A DNA stretch of 64,000 bases from Mycolicibacterium sp. HK-90 (lineage in GTDB: Bacteria; Actinomycetota; Actinomycetes; Mycobacteriales; Mycobacteriaceae): assembly GCF_030486405.1 (NCBI RefSeq), contig NZ_CP129613.1:6424667-6488666 (forward strand), in the 5' to 3' direction. Shown here in pieces: positions 1 through 8,026 of this stretch. How positions within the stretch are numbered: position 1 is the stretch's first letter; each line of letters begins with the position of its first letter. Under the pieces are notes generated by a model. The model was not told the origin of the DNA. It was given only the letters and a program-made list of their open reading frames with translations, and ran no database searches. The translations under genes were made by a program, and so were the position numbers.

Positions 1-142
1 TTCCACCGGATCCCGCGTCCTCCTGACCATCCACCGTGGCCTCTGCTGCCATGCGGTCCGTCATACCCCGCGGGCCGTGGGGCGAAAACTCGCTGCCCTG
101 CTCGGCTGAGTGAAACCCGTCGGATGCGGGCATTCCGTCACC

Positions 143-316
143 ATGAGTGACCGCAACACCGGTTCGGAGCAACCCGCGAAGAGCACCGGCGCAAAAGACA
201 ATGACGCGAAAGACCCTCCGCCGGGTCCCGAAGATCACGGCCGCGATGGCGGAATGGCCACCCGAGAGGTGGCGCCGGATGTGGTGGAGAAGCACGCCGG
301 GGAATCCCCGGACTGA
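143..316 (+). CDS. small hypothetical hydrophilic protein
   Basis: This is a 57-residue open frame starting MSDRNTGSEQ and ending at a TGA shortly before the convergent DUF1906 gene. It is charged and Pro/Gly-rich, has no hydrophobic segment and resembles many short disordered mycobacterial proteins. A longer frame with an upstream start is possible, but the ATG at 143 gives the more natural N-terminus. No clear Shine-Dalgarno sequence precedes it and I recognise no family. A non-coding status cannot be excluded. Confidence 0.4.
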   Translation: MSDRNTGSEQPAKSTGAKDNDAKDPPPGPEDHGRDGGMATREVAPDVVEKHAGESPD

Positions 317-345
317 TCCCACCGATCATCGAGGCCGTCGACGAC

Positions 346-1125
346 TCATCTCGCGAGATCCCACTGGCCGTAATCGGCTGCGAGAACGTCGTTGACGTCA
401 ACGTGGATGCCGTCGATCACGAATCCCGGATCAGATGCGGTGACGACTTCTCTCTGGAACAGCACGGCGGCCGGCTCACGCTCACCCCGCGACCAGGCTT
501 TCGTCTGCCAGGCCCAGCGGTAGCCCGGACTGGACGACGATCCGACGACGCCGTCGGCGATCGCCCAACCGCATTGGCGACGGCCACCGTAGATTCCGGT
601 GCGAGCCACGCCCAACACCGAGTTGATCCCCCGAAACCATTGCACTGCCGGGCTTTTCCATGTCGCGGCGTCGACATCCTCGTCGACACTGAAGAAAATC
701 GGCGCCGACGGCGGGCCACCGGCCGCGGTGTGCAGTGCCAATGCCGTCTGCGCGTCCGCCACACCCCCGTCGAAGCCACGGGTGAAATCCGACGGGGTCG
801 GCCAACCAGGCTTGCCGAACTGGTAGCAGCTGACCACCTGCAGTCCTGCCGCCCGCAGGCGGTCCGCATAGTCACGGGTGACGGGCTTGAAATCGAACGT
901 GGCACCCGGCCGCAATTCGGACACGTAGACCAGTGCGCCGTCGAAGCCCGCCGACCTGATCTGCTCGGGCTGGACCAACCGCTCGGCGAAATCGACGAGC
1001 TGCAAGCCATCGGCCGCCGCGTCCGGTGTGCCGAGCATCGCGGCCAGCGCACCCGGCACGGCCAGCGCCGGGGCTGCCAGCGCCGCGTACCTGAGAACTT
1101 CGCGCCGTGAAGCGGATGGCGTCAC
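346..1125 (-). CDS. Tat-exported DUF1906 glycoside-hydrolase-like protein (Rv2525c family)
   Basis: The 259-residue protein begins with a twin-arginine signal (SASRREVLRYAAL, then a hydrophobic Ala/Leu stretch and an AxA-type site near residue 38). The mature part is one DUF1906 TIM-barrel-like domain, the family of M. tuberculosis Rv2525c, which is structurally related to peptidoglycan-active glycoside hydrolases. Visible family landmarks are YVSELRPG, SCYQFGKPG, IFFSVDEDVD (acidic strand end) and the C-terminal HVDVNDVLAADYGQW. The start is GTG at 1125. It is a close paralogue of the gene at 3503, which lies on the other side of the acyl-CoA ligase fusion. The substrate is unknown; a periplasmic cell-wall role is inferred from the family and the Tat signal. 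Confidence 0.85.
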   Translation of the reverse strand: MTPSASRREVLRYAALAAPALAVPGALAAMLGTPDAAADGLQLVDFAERLVQPEQIRSAGFDGALVYVSELRPGATFDFKPVTRDYADRLRAAGLQVVSCYQFGKPGWPTPSDFTRGFDGGVADAQTALALHTAAGGPPSAPIFFSVDEDVDAATWKSPAVQWFRGINSVLGVARTGIYGGRRQCGWAIADGVVGSSSSPGYRWAWQTKAWSRGEREPAAVLFQREVVTASDPGFVIDGIHVDVNDVLAADYGQWDLAR

Positions 1126-1295
1126 AGCGTGAAGCGTATCCAGGGGTACTGGTGCATCTCCAGTCTCGGCCGGTACTGAACCCGGCTCGCGAAAGGGTCA
1201 CATTCGGCTTCGTTGGCGAAACAGGTCCGTACCGCGGACAGATGAACCAAAATGGCTAGTCACAGCTAACTACCGACGCTCGGGGCGGAACCACC

Positions 1296-3383
1296 GTGGC
1301 ACGAGACGTGATCGCCGTCGACACAACGCTCGATCACCCATGTCCGGATATCTGGCCCATCCTGGAGACGCCGAATCTGTACCCACGGTTCTTTCGCGGC
1401 GTCGGTTCGTGCGAACAAGTCGCCGGAGACCCGCAGCTCCTCGAGGTGCGGCTGTCCACCTCTCGCGGTGCCGTCGTGGTGCATGAGATGCGCAGGACTG
1501 TCCGGCTGTCCGGCATGGAGCTGCGCCTCGATGCAACGCAGACCGGCCGTTGTTTCGCCTCGATTCGGCTGACCCCTGAAGGTCGCGGCGCCCGGATCGC
1601 CTTGAGGATCTTCGCCGTCGGCACACTGCATCCCGATATCGCCAAAGCCAGTGACAGCGCGGTCGAGAACTGGATCCGCGAAGGGCTGCAGCGAATTTCG
1701 GACTATCTCGAACGCAACCCGACCTCACAACTGGTCAACATGGGCGACGGGCGATCGCTACAACTCAACGTCTTGAAGACCATGATCACCAGCGGGGTGG
1801 TGCGCGCGTCACGACCCGATCGCGGTCTTCGCCAACTCAACTCGCTCGCAAAATGGGGATTCACGCTCGCGGGCGGTCTGACGGCCGCCGCCGTGCGATC
1901 ACCAGGCACCACGGCATCGATCGACCGGTACGGAACGTCGACATACGCCGACCTGGCCGAGCGCACCAGCCACTTGGCATCGGGCCTGGCGGTAATCGGT
2001 TTCACCAGCGACAGCACGTTCGCGGTTCTCGCCCGCAACCATTCGGCGATGGTCGAGTGCATGGTGGCGGCAAGCAAGCTGGGCTCCGACCTGGTGTTGC
2101 TCAACACCGGCCTGGCCGCCCGCGCGATCGAAGACATCGTCAACCGCCACGACATCGACGCCATATTCGTCGACGGTGACTTCGAACCGGAGGTGCGGTA
2201 TGTCCCCGCGGACATCCCGCGCATCTCGATACACGCCAATTCGGCCACACCGCAGCGTCGCTCGACCGAAGATCTCATCGCGACCGGCACCGGCGCAGCG
2301 TCCGTGGCCCCACCGAGACAACCCGGCAAACTGGTGGCTCTCACCTCGGGCACCACCGGCACGCCCAAGGGAGCCCGACGGCCGACGCCACCCGGGTTCG
2401 GCGCGATCGCCGCGATGTTGTCGCGCATGCCATTGCGGCATGGCGAAGTCATGCTGTTGTGTGCGCCGCTGTTTCACACCTGGGGCCTGGCCGCACTGCA
2501 AGTGAGCGCCCCGCTGCTGGCAACGGTGGTGCTGATGGAACGGTTCGACGCCGAGGAATGCCTCAAGACCATCGAGCGCCATCGCTGCACCGTGATGATC
2601 CTGGTTCCGGTGATGTTGCAGCGCATTCTCGAATTGCCTGCCGACGTGGTCAGCCGATACGACACCTCCTCGCTGAAGGTGGTCGCGAGCAGCGGGTCCC
2701 CCATTCCGGGCGCAGCCGTCACCAAATTCATGGAAACCTTCGGCGACGTTCTGTACAACTTCTACGGATCCACCGAGGTGTCCTGGGCGACGATCGCCGA
2801 TCCCGCCGACCTGCACGTCGCGCCGACCACGGCGGGTCGGCCACCCCTGGGTACTCGCATCGCCATTCTCGACGAGCGCGGTGGCATCGCCCCGGTCGGC
2901 GCCGTCGGTCGCATCTTCGTCGGCAATGACATGCTGTTCGACGGCTACACAAATGCGGCATCGCCTGCCGTCGAAGACAGGCTGATGGATACCGGTGATC
3001 TCGGCTACGTCGATGCCAGCGGACGACTGTTCGTCGCCGGCCGTGACGACGACATGATCATTTCCGGCGGAGAGAACGTTTTTCCGCGGCCGGTCGAAGA
3101 AGCCATCGCGGTCTTGCCGCAGGTCGCCGACGTGGCGGTGGTCGGCGTTCCAGATCCGGAGTTCGGCCAGCGTCTGGCGGCGTTCGTCGTCCGCACCGAG
3201 GGCACGTCGCTCGACGAAGAAACCGTCAAGAACTATGTGCGGAACCGACTGAGCCGCTTCTCGATTCCACGCGATGTCACGTTCGTCGATCAGCTTCCCC
3301 GCACCGCCACGGGGAAGGTCTTCAAGCGTCATTTGATCGAGAACCGGTTTCCGCTCGAAACGGGATGGCCGGGCGAGCTCTGA
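1296..3383 (+). CDS. SRPBCC domain fused to fatty-acyl-CoA/AMP ligase (ANL superfamily)
   Basis: This is a 695-residue protein with GTG start. Residues about 1-150 look like an SRPBCC/START-type hydrophobic-cavity domain (PCPDIWPILETPNLYPRF, WIREGLQRISDYLE). Residues about 170-690 are a complete ANL acyl-activating enzyme with P-loop TSGTTGTPKG (about 351), YGSTE (about 489), DTGDLGYVD (about 565), hinge GRDDDMIISGGEN (about 582) and the C-terminal catalytic lysine in PRTATGKVFKR (about 671). It should activate a fatty or other carboxylic acid to acyl-AMP and then acyl-CoA. The ligase part resembles mycobacterial FadD12/FadD2-type proteins. Having a ligand-binding domain in front of the ligase is uncommon; it may deliver or sense the lipid. 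It is flanked by divergent and downstream DUF1906 genes. Confidence 0.85.
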   Translation: MARDVIAVDTTLDHPCPDIWPILETPNLYPRFFRGVGSCEQVAGDPQLLEVRLSTSRGAVVVHEMRRTVRLSGMELRLDATQTGRCFASIRLTPEGRGARIALRIFAVGTLHPDIAKASDSAVENWIREGLQRISDYLERNPTSQLVNMGDGRSLQLNVLKTMITSGVVRASRPDRGLRQLNSLAKWGFTLAGGLTAAAVRSPGTTASIDRYGTSTYADLAERTSHLASGLAVIGFTSDSTFAVLARNHSAMVECMVAASKLGSDLVLLNTGLAARAIEDIVNRHDIDAIFVDGDFEPEVRYVPADIPRISIHANSATPQRRSTEDLIATGTGAASVAPPRQPGKLVALTSGTTGTPKGARRPTPPGFGAIAAMLSRMPLRHGEVMLLCAPLFHTWGLAALQVSAPLLATVVLMERFDAEECLKTIERHRCTVMILVPVMLQRILELPADVVSRYDTSSLKVVASSGSPIPGAAVTKFMETFGDVLYNFYGSTEVSWATIADPADLHVAPTTAGRPPLGTRIAILDERGGIAPVGAVGRIFVGNDMLFDGYTNAASPAVEDRLMDTGDLGYVDASGRLFVAGRDDDMIISGGENVFPRPVEEAIAVLPQVADVAVVGVPDPEFGQRLAAFVVRTEGTSLDEETVKNYVRNRLSRFSIPRDVTFVDQLPRTATGKVFKRHLIENRFPLETGWPGEL

Positions 3384-3424
3384 TTCCAGTGTCACGGCGA
3401 AATCGGTAACGAGCCTGCGCGCCG

Positions 3425-3441
3425 GATAACGGAACGTTATC
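3425..3441. promoter_or_regulatory. GATAACG-N3-CGTTATC palindrome before the second DUF1906 gene
   Basis: A perfect 7-bp inverted repeat with a 3-base spacer lies about 60 bases upstream of the GTG at 3503 and 40 bases after the ligase stop. Its spacing from the TAACAT hexamer at 3491 suits a transcription-factor operator. The regulator is unknown. Confidence 0.4.
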
Positions 3442-3490
3442 GAACGCGTAGCGATCGGCGTGGCCGCAGTAGTAACAACAGTCACTTCGT

Positions 3491-3496
3491 TAACAT
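3491..3496 (+). promoter_or_regulatory. -10 hexamer TAACAT, probable leaderless start for 3503 gene
   Basis: A TANNNT hexamer ends 6 bases before the GTG start codon, so transcription could begin at or near the start codon itself. No Shine-Dalgarno sequence is visible. Confidence 0.45.
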
Positions 3497-3502
3497 CACG
3501 CC

Positions 3503-4273
3503 GTGCAGATCTCCCGGCGTGACGCGCTGCGCTATGCCACCGCGGTGTCGGCGCTGGCCGGGCTGGGTGCGGCAACAGCCGGCCTTGGCGCACCCCCGGC
3601 ATCCGCCGCCGCACCCACGCTGATCGATTTCGCGATGCGTCAGATCCCGGCCCGGGATATCCGGGCCGCGGGCCACTCCGGGGTGATCAACTACGTCTCG
3701 ACGTCGCGGCCCGGCTCATCCTTCGGCGCCAAGCCGATCACCCTCCCCTATGCCCGGGAGCTGACCGCCGCCGGGCTGGTGATCGTCAGCAACTACCAGT
3801 TCGGCAAACCGGGCGGGACAGCCCCGTCGGACTTCACGCGGGGGTACGCCGGCGGCGTCGCCGATGCGCGCACCGCCTGGCATCTGCACACCGCGGCAGG
3901 TGGCGGCAAGAGCGCACCGATCTTCTTCAGCGTCGACGACGATATCGACCGCAACACCTGGAATTCTGTTGCGCTGCCTTGGTTTCGGGGAATCAACTCC
4001 GTGCTCGGGGTGCAGCGCACGGGTATCTATGCCGGTATCAACCCGTGCCAGTGGGCGATTGCCGACGGCGTCATCGGAAGGTCGGGCACGCCCGGCCGCG
4101 CGTGGGCGTGGCAGACCCGATCCTGGTCCGGTGGAAAGGTCCACCCCGCCGCAGTTCTATACCAGCGCATCATCGACACCGCCTCGAATCCCGGACCTGT
4201 GGTCGGCGGTCTACGCGTCGACGTCAACGATGTCCTGGCGCAGGATTGCGGCCAGTGGAACCTGCACCCCTGA
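3503..4273 (+). CDS. Tat-exported DUF1906 glycoside-hydrolase-like protein, second copy
   Basis: The 256-residue protein starts at GTG with a clear Tat signal (QISRRDALRYATAVSAL, then ASAAA at about 36). It is collinear with the 346-1125 product: YVSTSRPGSSF, SNYQFGKPGG, SDFTRGYAGGVADA, IFFSVDDDID, NSVLGVQRTGIYAG and DVNDVLAQDCGQW are shared with only small differences. This makes the two genes recent paralogues of the Rv2525c/DUF1906 family. The downstream gene at 4304 is in the same direction after 30 bases and may be co-transcribed. A role in the envelope is inferred from family and export; no enzyme activity is established from sequence. Confidence 0.85.
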   Translation: MQISRRDALRYATAVSALAGLGAATAGLGAPPASAAAPTLIDFAMRQIPARDIRAAGHSGVINYVSTSRPGSSFGAKPITLPYARELTAAGLVIVSNYQFGKPGGTAPSDFTRGYAGGVADARTAWHLHTAAGGGKSAPIFFSVDDDIDRNTWNSVALPWFRGINSVLGVQRTGIYAGINPCQWAIADGVIGRSGTPGRAWAWQTRSWSGGKVHPAAVLYQRIIDTASNPGPVVGGLRVDVNDVLAQDCGQWNLHP

Positions 4274-4303
4274 TATCGGTGGTTCCGGGCGCACCATAGA
4301 GAA

Positions 4304-5044
4304 ATGGCACCAACCCGCAGCTTCGCCGTGTTGAGCGCACTGGTTCTCGGCACGACGATCGCCGCCGGTGCCGGACCGTCGACGATCCCGGCGCGGGCCG
4401 ATCCCGTCGACACCACCACCGCCCCGATCGCCGACGGCTTCGCCTACCAACCGTTGTGGCCGTTCGCGACGCAGGACGAGGCGGACCGCTGGCTTGGCGG
4501 CCGCACCGACGCGGCGGGCGCACCCTGGCATGCCGACCCGAAGGCCACGGCGCTGCAATTCACCCGGAACTATTTGGGCTTCACCGAGATCGACCGGACC
4601 ACCACCATCACCGAGGACGCCGACGAAGCCTGGGTCGGCGTCGGCTACGCGTCACCCAGCGGCCAGTCCGCCACCGCCGCGACGATCCATCTGGCCCGCT
4701 TCGGCACCGACCCGAACGCGCCGTGGGAGGTGGTCGGCAGCCGCGACGATGTGCTGACCCTGTCCACACCTCCATACGCCAGCACTGCCGGCCCGGTGAT
4801 CGAGGCCGGCGGCACCATCACCGGGGTGGATGAGAGCCTGCACCTGCAGGCGCGCCAAAGCACTCAGGCAAACCCGCTCGGGGATTCCTGCTGCATTTCC
4901 GCCGGTGGCGAGTCCGAGCCGTGGTCGGCGACGCTCCACATCTCGTCCCCGCCACAGCCGGGTGCGCTGACGTTGGTGGTGTGGACCGGTGGGCACGTCG
5001 CCGAAGTCGAGAAGTTTGCCGTCACCGGTCTGCGAGTCGAGTAG
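4304..5044 (+). CDS. secreted hypothetical protein with C-terminal Gmad2-like domain
   Basis: The protein has 246 residues and a Sec-type signal peptide (hydrophobic residues 8-22, likely cleavage after PARA/D about residue 30). The middle (FAYQPLWPFATQDEADRWL...) resembles the conserved N-terminal region of several mycobacterial secreted hypotheticals. The last about 95 residues (TPPYASTAGPVIEAGGTITG ... PGALTLVVWTGGHVAEVEKFAV) have the pattern of the immunoglobulin-like Gmad2 domain of sporulation/germination and envelope proteins. The CC pair at about 198 could be redox active or structural. It lies 30 bases behind the DUF1906 gene, supporting a shared extracytoplasmic role. The Gmad2 assignment is from pattern memory and is moderate. 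Confidence 0.65.
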   Translation: MAPTRSFAVLSALVLGTTIAAGAGPSTIPARADPVDTTTAPIADGFAYQPLWPFATQDEADRWLGGRTDAAGAPWHADPKATALQFTRNYLGFTEIDRTTTITEDADEAWVGVGYASPSGQSATAATIHLARFGTDPNAPWEVVGSRDDVLTLSTPPYASTAGPVIEAGGTITGVDESLHLQARQSTQANPLGDSCCISAGGESEPWSATLHISSPPQPGALTLVVWTGGHVAEVEKFAVTGLRVE

Positions 5045-5068
5045 CGCGCGCTCGGCGAGGTCTCGCGG

Positions 5069-6121
5069 TCAGCGGCGCGGCGTCGTGGTGATGTGTACGT
5101 GGTCGTAATGACCGTAACCCGACGCCTGCGGGCCGGAGGGTGTGTAGTACGTGCCACGCCAGATCACATCCTGCAACCCGAATCGCGCCGAGTTGCTCAA
5201 CGCGAACGCAAGAATCTCGTCCCCGAGCGCGATGCCCTCGGGACTTTCGGGATTGGGAATCATGATGTCGATCGCCAGACCCCGGGGATGCCACGGCTTC
5301 GAGTCCGGCCGGACCCCGTCGATGTCGGAGATCTGGGGGAACCGCGCGCTCACGGCCCGGGCGGCCAGGATGGTGTTGGGCTGTAACCCGATCTCGGACG
5401 CGACACCGACGGGCAGCGCCTCCGGAATGTCTATTTGAGCAGCCGCGAGCGCCGGGCCACCCTCGGCCGGAGGCGCGCCCGCGGCGTCGACCACCGCCTG
5501 CTGTTGCGGCGTCAACCCCGCGTACTGCGCCTCGGCCTCGGCGATCTGGCGCAACAGTTCCTTCAATTTGGCCTGCAGGTCAGCGCGCACCGCAGCGGCT
5601 TGCTCGGCGGCGGCTCGGGCTTCGGTGGCAGACCTCTCCGAAGCCTGGGCCGCGCCGGCCGCACGTTCACGCGTCGACTTGAAGGCCTTCATGTCATCGG
5701 CCGTCTTGGCGGTGACGACCCGCTGGAGCGAGAGCTTGTCGATCAGTTGTTGCGGCGACGCCGCGGTCAGTACCGCCGCCATCTGACCGTCGCCGCCACT
5801 CATGTAGGTCATCGCCGCGATCCGGTTGACCGCGACCTGGTACGGCTGAAGCTGGGCGTTCGCGTCCTCGAGGGCCTTCACGTCGGCACGATGGCGGTCT
5901 TCTGCCGCGGTCTGCTCGGCCAGTCTGGCATCGACATCGCGTTGGGCATTCGTGACGGCCTCGCGACTCTGAACCGCCTGCCTGGACAGCTCCTGGACCT
6001 TGGCCATCGCATCAGCGGCAGGGTCCGCCTTGGCGTCGCCGCCCATCGATGTCGCCAGCACGAGGACCGCGAAAGCTGAACCGCACATCGTCCGCCGAAG
6101 CGAATGGCGTAACGAGGTCAT
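5069..6121 (-). CDS. exported coiled-coil protein with LAS/VanY-like C-terminal domain
   Basis: The 350-residue protein has an N-terminal signal (SLRRTMCGSAFAVLVLATS, cleavage near ADA/DP about 33). Residues 35-220 are an Ala/Gln/Glu-rich coiled coil of the kind that precedes the catalytic domain in RipA-like hydrolases. The C-terminal about 110 residues carry the His/Asp pattern of LAS-type (D-Ala-D-Ala peptidase/ARB_07466-like) folds: WHPRGLAIDIMIP (HxxxxxxD) and GHYDHVHIT. The predicted role is peptidoglycan binding or cleavage outside the membrane. Such proteins are often auto-annotated as glycoside hydrolases. It converges on the Gmad2-like gene with a 24-base gap. Confidence 0.75.
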   Translation of the reverse strand: MTSLRHSLRRTMCGSAFAVLVLATSMGGDAKADPAADAMAKVQELSRQAVQSREAVTNAQRDVDARLAEQTAAEDRHRADVKALEDANAQLQPYQVAVNRIAAMTYMSGGDGQMAAVLTAASPQQLIDKLSLQRVVTAKTADDMKAFKSTRERAAGAAQASERSATEARAAAEQAAAVRADLQAKLKELLRQIAEAEAQYAGLTPQQQAVVDAAGAPPAEGGPALAAAQIDIPEALPVGVASEIGLQPNTILAARAVSARFPQISDIDGVRPDSKPWHPRGLAIDIMIPNPESPEGIALGDEILAFALSNSARFGLQDVIWRGTYYTPSGPQASGYGHYDHVHITTTPRR

Positions 6122-6294
6122 GCGGATTTGTCACGATCTTTCGCTGCAAGGACCACTCGTGGCCCGGCTCCGGAGGTCTCGGACAGGCTACGAACTGACA
6201 TGGACGATGTCTAGTCCGCCCTGGGGTGATCGCGGGCCATGAGCCGGCCGGTACACCGGCGATGACTTTTCGGACGGTCATGGGTCTACCGGAT

Positions 6295-6702
6295 ATGAGC
6301 ATGACGACAAGAGTTCGCAGCGTGTCGCTTCCGGTTGCCGACCAGGATCGAGCACTTGCGTTTTACGTCGAAGTCCTGGGCTGCGAGGTGCGCATCGACG
6401 TCGAGGTTTGGCCCGGCGCGCGGTTGGTCGAAGTGGTGCCGCCCGGGTCGAGTGTCGGGATCGTGCTGCTGCCACCTGACAGCCCGATCCCGATAGCGGT
6501 TCGGTTGGGCACCAGCGACGCAGAGACGGCGCACACCCAACTCCGCGAAGCGGGCGCGACGCTGCACAACGCCGAGGTGTTGCGGATGGACGGCATGCCG
6601 CCGATGTTCCACTTCGCCGACCCTGACGGTAATGGTCTGGTCTACCTGCAAGAGGGAGACGACGAGACTCCCGCGAGCACCGACGCTGCGACAGACTCAT
6701 GA
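6295..6702 (+). CDS. VOC-family (glyoxalase/bleomycin-resistance-like) protein
   Basis: The 135-residue product [20 protein letters not shown] is a single-domain vicinal oxygen chelate protein with the two beta-alpha-beta-beta-beta modules: [23 protein letters not shown] and [19 protein letters not shown]. It is the size of one VOC unit, which normally dimerises around a metal. The frame is open upstream to 6226, but the ATG at 6295 fits the domain start. Its stop overlaps the next start by four bases (ATGA), so the two genes are translationally coupled. The substrate cannot be read from sequence. Confidence 0.75.
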   Translation: MSMTTRVRSVSLPVADQDRALAFYVEVLGCEVRIDVEVWPGARLVEVVPPGSSVGIVLLPPDSPIPIAVRLGTSDAETAHTQLREAGATLHNAEVLRMDGMPPMFHFADPDGNGLVYLQEGDDETPASTDAATDS

Positions 6703-6980
6703 GCCGCCCGCCTCAGCCACTGGACATCACTTTCACCGCGACTCTCGGGAAGGTGCGCGAAGGCGACACCTGGACCTGTGTGCAGTTGCCCGGTTCAGCC
6801 GAGGTATTCGGTACGCGGGGTTTGGTCAAGGTCGCAGGCACCGTCGACGGTCAACAGTTCCGCGGTGCCTTCATGGCGCTCGGGGACGGGACCCACAAAC
6901 TGCCGATCGCCGCATCGCTTCGCCGGGGCAAGGTCGACGGCGACCGGGTCACCGTCCACCTGACGCAGCGCCTCAGCTGA
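6699..6980 (+). CDS. DUF1905 protein
   Basis: A 93-residue protein ([42 protein letters not shown]...) matches the small all-beta DUF1905 domain in length and in the conserved GxxxVxGTVDG and [17 protein letters not shown] segments. The function of DUF1905 is not established. It starts inside the stop codon of the VOC gene (ATGA), and DUF1905 with VOC or YdeI-like partners is a common pairing. No signal peptide or membrane segment is present. Confidence 0.7.
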   Translation: MSRPPQPLDITFTATLGKVREGDTWTCVQLPGSAEVFGTRGLVKVAGTVDGQQFRGAFMALGDGTHKLPIAASLRRGKVDGDRVTVHLTQRLS

Positions 6981-7113
6981 CACCCGATTGGAGTCCCAAG
7001 CCTTCGCGCCTCGGCTCACCTCTCAGAACGTCTGGATGTCCGATTAGGCTGACGACGACCGGCGGGCGCAGAGTCCGAGTCAACTCCCCCGGCTCTGGAT
7101 CATTGGAGGACGT

Positions 7114-8004
7114 ATGCGGAGGCGGTTGTCGAAGCCGGCGATGACGAGCGTGGCATTCGTCAGCGCGGCGGTACTCCTCACCGGTTGTGAGGCACAGGCC
7201 TGTGGCATGCCACCAGCTGAGAACGTCCCCATGGCACCCGTGATCGCCCCGCAGGCCCCCGCGGTGTCGTTCGAGGGACTCGATGCCCGCACCCGCCAAG
7301 CCACCGCCGATGCGGCCAAGTCCGGGGCCGACATCGAGGTTGCCGTGCTGGACCGCGACACCGGCCAGGTCATCTCCAACGGTGCCAACCAACCCTTCCC
7401 GATCGCCTCGGTGGTGAAGCTGTTCATCGCCGACGACCTGCTGTTGCAGGAATCGAGGGGCGAGACGAAACTGACTGCCGCCGACCGCAAGTCGCTTGAC
7501 GTCATGCTGCGCTCTTCCGATGACGGTGCGGCCCAGACCTTCTGGGACCGCAGCGGAGGAAACGCCGTTATTTCGCGCATCGTGGCGCGATACGGGTTGA
7601 CCGGCACGACAGCGCCCTACAACGGCCACTGGGACGTCACGCAGAGCACCGCAAGCGACCTCGTCCGCTACTACAGCAAGCTGTTGGACGGCAGCGGCGG
7701 GCTGCCCCCCGAGCAGGCCGACGTGATCATGAGCAACCTGGCGCAGTTCACCCCGGCGGGGATCGACGGGTACCCGCAACGCTTCGGCATCCCCGATGGG
7801 CTCTTCGCCGAACCGGTCGCGGTCAAGCAGGGATGGTTCTGCTGTTGGAACGGGGCCAACCAGTTGCACGTGTCCACCGGCGCGATCGGACCCGAGCGCC
7901 GCTACGTGATGGCGATCAGCTCACTGCAACCCGTGAGCGAAGCCGCCGCACGGAACACCATCACTCAGGCCGTCAAGACGATGTTCCCGGGCGGACACAT
8001 CTAA
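7114..8004 (+). CDS. lipoprotein with serine beta-lactamase-like fold (LppW-like)
   Basis: The 296-residue protein has a lipoprotein signal: basic start, hydrophobic VAFVSAAVLLTGC, with the acylated Cys near residue 24. The mature domain resembles class A beta-lactamase/DD-peptidase proteins: PIASVVKLF contains an SxxK tetrad, RSSDDGAAQTFW occupies the SDN position and VAVKQGWFCC the KTG position, where the canonical Thr-Gly is altered. This set is typical of the mycobacterial LppW-type lipoproteins, for which lactamase activity is unproven. A GGAGGA ribosome-binding site precedes the ATG. It converges with the SDR gene with 22 bases between stops. Confidence 0.75.
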   Translation: MRRRLSKPAMTSVAFVSAAVLLTGCEAQACGMPPAENVPMAPVIAPQAPAVSFEGLDARTRQATADAAKSGADIEVAVLDRDTGQVISNGANQPFPIASVVKLFIADDLLLQESRGETKLTAADRKSLDVMLRSSDDGAAQTFWDRSGGNAVISRIVARYGLTGTTAPYNGHWDVTQSTASDLVRYYSKLLDGSGGLPPEQADVIMSNLAQFTPAGIDGYPQRFGIPDGLFAEPVAVKQGWFCCWNGANQLHVSTGAIGPERRYVMAISSLQPVSEAAARNTITQAVKTMFPGGHI

Positions 8005-8026
8005 CGCCGTTGACTTCACGAGTCGG

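Noticed and set aside
1899..3614. Long minus-strand open frame across the acyl-CoA ligase
   Set aside because: It is a high-GC shadow frame, low in hydrophobic pattern and without family resemblance, opposite a gene with full ANL motifs.
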